In this document: positions 60,815 to 64,000 of the stretch, one piece after another
How positions within the stretch are numbered: position 1 is the first letter of the stretch
How the letters are laid out: each line of letters starts with the position of its first letter
Source: Acidobacteriota bacterium
Lineage (GTDB): Bacteria; Acidobacteriota; Thermoanaerobaculia; Gp7-AA8
Length of the DNA stretch: 64,000 nt
Reading direction: 5' to 3'
NCBI GenBank assembly: GCA_021781455.1
Contig: JAJXWV010000064.1
Span: 147,054 to 211,053 of the forward strand
The notes under the pieces: generated by a model
Seen by the model: the letters and a program-made list of their open reading frames with translations, nothing else
The model's database searches: none
Told to the model about the DNA's origin: nothing
Program-made: the position numbers and the translations under genes

Positions 60815-61429
60815 TCAAGCCCACACGCTGCCCGGAGCCCACCGCGCGGCTCGCAATCGAAGGAGCTCCGCGGCCTGGGCATCGCCGTTCGCCTCCGCGA
60901 GCTTCGCAAACATGACCAGCGTCTCCGCGAGCAACGGATCGGGATCGGTGTAGTCGTCGCGGAAGCGGGTCTCGAGCAGCTCGACATTGTCGCGGTAGGT
61001 GCGTAACGCCGCCTCGCGGTCGCCGGAACGGAGCAGGATGTAGGCGAGCCCGAGCGCCTGGAACTCCTGGATCTGCGGGTGCAGCGCGATCGTCTCTTCC
61101 ATGATCGCCCGCGCCTCGTCGAGGTCGTGGCCCATGTGCGCCAGCGACAGCGCGATGCCCTCGCGGGCGGCGGGATCGGATGAACGGTGATACGAAGCGA
61201 CGGCGTCGTCGAAGCGGCCGAGGAGCTTCAGCGCCTCCCCTCGATGGAGCCAGGCCGCAGAGTCGTCTGGAGAGGTGGAGAGAATCCGTTCGGCCGCCAC
61301 GACAGCCTCCGTGTAACGGTGCTGCTGGATGAGATTCTGCGGAGAGCTGACCGGCTTCTGCGCCCGCATGTACGCAACGGACCACGCCACGACGGCGACG
61401 AGGATGACGAACGCAACGAGCTCGCCCAT
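60815..61429 (-). CDS. Membrane-anchored TPR protein
   Basis: 204 residues. One N-terminal membrane span (VAFVILVAVVAWSVAYM), then about four TPR-like units to residue 195. It is the last gene of a tight operon with two zinc-ribbon proteins and a beta-propeller protein. Its ATG overlaps the previous stop as TGATG. Probably a scaffold in the same membrane complex; this is inference. Confidence 0.72.
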   Translation of the reverse strand: MGELVAFVILVAVVAWSVAYMRAQKPVSSPQNLIQQHRYTEAVVAAERILSTSPDDSAAWLHRGEALKLLGRFDDAVASYHRSSDPAAREGIALSLAHMGHDLDEARAIMEETIALHPQIQEFQALGLAYILLRSGDREAALRTYRDNVELLETRFRDDYTDPDPLLAETLVMFAKLAEANGDAQAAELLRLRAARWAPGSVWA

Positions 61430-62013
61430 CAGCGCGGTCGTGAGGCGGGCGGTGTTCCTGGCGAGTTGTTAGGCGGAGATGTGGCCGGCTGGTGCGGGGC
61501 TGGACGTGCGCCGTTCTGCGCCTTCTGCGCGGCGGCCTGTTGCGCGGCGGCCTGTTGCGCGGCGACGACGTCGGGCGGTGTCACTGCGCCCGGCTCGACG
61601 ACGTAGGTCCGCAGCGAGCTCGGATTCCCGTCGAACTGGAAGTGGAGCGTCGGCATCGGCAGCTGCGCCGGCTCGTTCGCCTGGCCGCCCAGGTCGGCGA
61701 TGTCACTGAGCGGCACGGCCGGGCCGCTGGAGACGGCGGTGGCGTTTCGCGCAGTCACGAACTGGTGGAGCGCGGCCAGCACGACCAGCAGCGCCAGGAT
61801 GCCCAGCGCCACTACGATGCCCTGACGCTGCCTCGCGTATTCGACGACGCGCGTTGTGGCACTCGAGGGATGCAGGTGAAAGGTCTCGCGCAGGAGCGCT
61901 TCGGTGTCGACCTTCTGCCCCGTCTTCGGATCAGCACCGCAGTACGGGCAGAGCTTCGCCGCAGCGTCGATCTGGTGTCCGCAGGCCACGCAAACTGCTT
62001 TACTCACGAGCAT
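61429..62013 (-). CDS. Zinc-ribbon membrane protein
   Basis: 194 residues. A zinc ribbon at the N-terminus (CVACG...CPYCG, about 8-26) is on the cytoplasmic side. One membrane span follows near 65-85. The extracytoplasmic part ends in a Pro/Ala/Gln-rich, low-complexity tail. It overlaps the upstream gene by 14 bases. No known function; the layout resembles zinc-ribbon anchors of envelope or signalling proteins. Confidence 0.72.
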   Translation of the reverse strand: MLVSKAVCVACGHQIDAAAKLCPYCGADPKTGQKVDTEALLRETFHLHPSSATTRVVEYARQRQGIVVALGILALLVVLAALHQFVTARNATAVSSGPAVPLSDIADLGGQANEPAQLPMPTLHFQFDGNPSSLRTYVVEPGAVTPPDVVAAQQAAAQQAAAQKAQNGARPAPHQPATSPPNNSPGTPPASRPR

Positions 62014-62905
62014 GGAATGATAGTTCGACCGTGAACGAGGAGGGTACCGGCACGCCGTTCTCCGTGGCCGGCCTGAATCGCCACGATTGCACCGAGGAGA
62101 CCAACTGGCCCATGTTCGCCGGGATCGCCTGCCTCACGTCGACGTTCCTGACCCGCCCGTCCGCTCCGATGCTCAGCTCCAGTCGGGCGGTGGCGTTCTC
62201 CGGGACCGACAGATCGGGCACAGGCTGGTATTCGGGCACCGGCGCCGTACGGGAGGCCGGCCTCGGAACGCTCGCGGTCGCCGATTCACCGGCCGTCTGA
62301 TGCGACCGTGCCGGAGCCGTGGCGCCCTGCTCGTACGCCGCTCCGCCGAGCGACCGCGGGTCGACGAGAACGTTCGTGTTCTTCTTTTCGTTCTGCGCGG
62401 CCTGCGCCATCTGCGAGTACTGGGAGGAAGACACCGCCGTGGCGTCGGTCCGCTGAAGGGCATTGTCGAGGCCCTGGGCGGTGGTCGTGGTCGGTGCGCT
62501 CGTGATCGGCTGCTGGTCGATCGATGGCGCAGGACTGTCGTCCGGCACCAGTGTCACGTTCGCACGCTGCGTCGGCCTGGCCGGTCCTGCAGCTGCTTCC
62601 TTCTGCTGAAGCTTCATCTGCTCGACCTGCTGTTCCGAAGGAGGCACGGCCTGAGGGCCGGTGTCCCGAAGGCGCTGGGCGATGGCCAGCCCGGTGACGA
62701 GGACGACGGCGAGAATCCCGATCCCGGCGAGAACCGGCTTACGCCAGCGGTGCTCGGGTGGCGGCACATACGGCTCGACCGGAGGCGCACCGGCGGCGTG
62801 CTGCGCCGGAACCGGCAGCGTCTGATCCCAGTTGCAGTACGGACAGATCCGCGCCTGGCCGTCGATCTTCCGGCCACAGCGAATGCAAGCCTTCATCCCG
62901 CTCAT
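62000..62905 (-). CDS. Zinc-ribbon membrane protein with TonB-like C-terminal domain
   Basis: 301 residues from ATG 62905. N-terminal zinc ribbon (CIRCG...CPYC), one membrane span near 57-77, a long Gln/Ala/Pro linker, and a C-terminal 80-residue domain with ARLELSIGADGRVRNVDV and SVQSWRFRPA, the pattern of the TonB C-terminal/energy-transducer fold. The start overlaps the stop of the upstream gene as ATGA. A cytoplasmic zinc ribbon on a TonB-like protein is unusual. Confidence 0.74.
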   Translation of the reverse strand: MSGMKACIRCGRKIDGQARICPYCNWDQTLPVPAQHAAGAPPVEPYVPPPEHRWRKPVLAGIGILAVVLVTGLAIAQRLRDTGPQAVPPSEQQVEQMKLQQKEAAAGPARPTQRANVTLVPDDSPAPSIDQQPITSAPTTTTAQGLDNALQRTDATAVSSSQYSQMAQAAQNEKKNTNVLVDPRSLGGAAYEQGATAPARSHQTAGESATASVPRPASRTAPVPEYQPVPDLSVPENATARLELSIGADGRVRNVDVRQAIPANMGQLVSSVQSWRFRPATENGVPVPSSFTVELSFHARE

Positions 62906-64000
62906 CTGTTGTCCGTTTGTGCAACCAACGTACCGTCCTGCCACCAGGCCACGCCCCCGGGGATTGCAGAGAAGGCATTTGGAGCCACGCCGTGTGCCAC
63001 GACGCTGCTTTTCCCTTTCGAGAAGCGGTAGAGCGTGCCGATGCTCGAGTCATAAGCGATCGAGCTGCTTCCGTTCATCGACAGCCTGTCGACTCCGCTT
63101 TCGAAGATCGAAGCGCTGGCGGGATTGGCGCTCAGGCCGATGAGGCCGCGCAAGAACCCACGGGCAGTCGCCTCGGCGACCGACTGTTCCCCCTCGAGCA
63201 TCCAGACTCGCCTGGAAGAAGGGTCGGCCACCGCCACCATCACCGCCGAAATCGGCGTCGGTGGCACGATCAGCGCGAGATCGACCGGCACTGCTCCGAC
63301 CGGCACTTCGCTCATCGCCTGCATCGAGGTGAGGTCGACCGTGCGGATCGTGCCGGCGGAGCGCGACGACTTCCGAACTCCGCCCCCCTTTGCGAACCGG
63401 GAAGCGTCAAGAACCACCCCGCTCCCTGTGGGGTAGACGAGATATGCGACGTGTCGGCTGATCTCGAGATCGGAGGCGAAGGGGGCCACCGGTTTGCTTC
63501 GCGAAACGGCGAACGGAGTCAACGTGATTTCCTGCAGAGATCCCGCGGTTCGTGAGTAAACGTAGAGCGTGCCATGGTCCTCGCGCATGAACGCGGGATC
63601 GGCGGCCACCGCGACCCTGGCTCTGGGGCCGGTGGCGGCGATCCGCTCCACGATGCGCGCATCGCGGTCGAGCACGTAGAGATCGCGTCCGACGAATGCG
63701 GCGGCAATCGGCGTCTCGCCGGTGCGGATCGGACGGGGGATGCCGCTTTCGAGATCGATCACCACGGCCCGGTTGTCGATCGGATCGAGGACGGCGATGT
63801 CCTTTTCGCCCGCGGCAATCGCGCCGGAGTACGGCACGCCGGCCGCACGCCAGATGCGCGTTTTCGCGTCGGCCGCGTAGAGATCGACGACGCCGTCATG
63901 CGCGGCGACGATCGTCCCGGCGGGTGTCACGGCGATGCTCTGGGCGAGAAGTGGCGCTGCGGCCAGCGCGAGAAACAGAACAAGCCACGGAGCGCCGCCT
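62902..64000 (-). CDS. Exported beta-propeller-like protein (5' end beyond window)
   Basis: At least 366 residues; the frame is open to the right edge. The upstream end encodes a signal peptide core and cleavage-like site (WLVLFLALAAAPLLAQ), so only a few codons are missing. The mature part has repeated blades (GVVDLYAADAKTRIW, DIAVLDPIDNRAVVIDLESG, DLYVLDRDARIVERI), as in YVTN or quinoprotein-type propellers. It is the first gene seen of the zinc-ribbon operon. Function unknown. Confidence 0.75.
   Translation of the reverse strand, partial: GGAPWLVLFLALAAAPLLAQSIAVTPAGTIVAAHDGVVDLYAADAKTRIWRAAGVPYSGAIAAGEKDIAVLDPIDNRAVVIDLESGIPRPIRTGETPIAAAFVGRDLYVLDRDARIVERIAATGPRARVAVAADPAFMREDHGTLYVYSRTAGSLQEITLTPFAVSRSKPVAPFASDLEISRHVAYLVYPTGSGVVLDASRFAKGGGVRKSSRSAGTIRTVDLTSMQAMSEVPVGAVPVDLALIVPPTPISAVMVAVADPSSRRVWMLEGEQSVAEATARGFLRGLIGLSANPASASIFESGVDRLSMNGSSSIAYDSSIGTLYRFSKGKSSVVAHGVAPNAFSAIPGGVAWWQDGTLVAQTDNR

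Overview
This is a GC-rich bacterial chromosome segment with about 53 protein genes, no tRNA or rRNA gene, no CRISPR array and no transposase that I can see. The cell is a Gram-negative (diderm) bacterium: several lipoproteins have clear lipoboxes, and there is a LolC/E-type permease and a LolB-like lipoprotein. Acidobacteriota (Thermoanaerobaculia-like) is my best guess, with Myxococcota as the alternative. The guess rests on GC content, the TPR-rich lipoproteins, a PATAN/DUF4388-type protein, KorAB and the density of intergenic repeats. It is inference, not proof.

Layout. 0-5 kb: end of a gene cut by the window edge, a GT-C-like membrane protein, an aromatic amino acid decarboxylase and RecQ. 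5-10 kb: nucleotidyltransferase-like protein with RNase D, then TrxB with a large Rossmann protein. 10-19.7 kb: M23 peptidase, dCMP deaminase, TsaB-RimI, lipoprotein with LolC/E permease, LysS, aminotransferase, TPR lipoprotein pair. 19.7-25.2 kb: SelA (selenocysteine synthesis), PlsC, KorAB. 25.6-34.3 kb: YfhO-like protein, PATAN/J-like/TPR protein, TPR protein, LolB-like lipoprotein, IspE, TetR-thioesterase operon. 34.5-41.9 kb: secreted metallopeptidase, DUF1835 protein, hydrolase, NTF2-like protein, RecO, SirB1-like protein. 42.1-45.7 kb: a small membrane peptide, a trp-type leader peptide with attenuator, aroDE fusion, trpE and a candidate structured RNA. 45.7-55.7 kb: PurC, a secreted beta-rich protein, aminotransferase, Bcp, an Asd-like protein without the catalytic Cys, PssA-Psd, YdcH, ArnT-like transferase, PAP2. 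55.8-64 kb: SMC, a serine hydrolase and a four-gene operon of TPR, zinc-ribbon and beta-propeller proteins that runs off the right edge.

Two features stand out. First, nearly every gap is filled by hairpins of unusual design. Their arms are tandem 7- or 8-base units (CTGAGTN, GGTCACNN, CGCAACCG, AAAATTGA and others) facing their own reverse complement. A second class is a nested palindrome of about 165 bp. These repeats often provide the stop codon and last residues of the gene beside them, and sometimes abut a start codon and supply an AGGA in the ribosome-binding position. Second, at 42.26-42.44 kb a consensus promoter fires directly onto the ATG of a 14-residue peptide with three consecutive Trp codons, followed by a terminator hairpin and aroDE-trpE. 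This looks like tryptophan attenuation with a leaderless leader peptide. Many other genes have a TANANT box 6-10 bases before the start codon, so leaderless or very short-leader transcripts seem common here.
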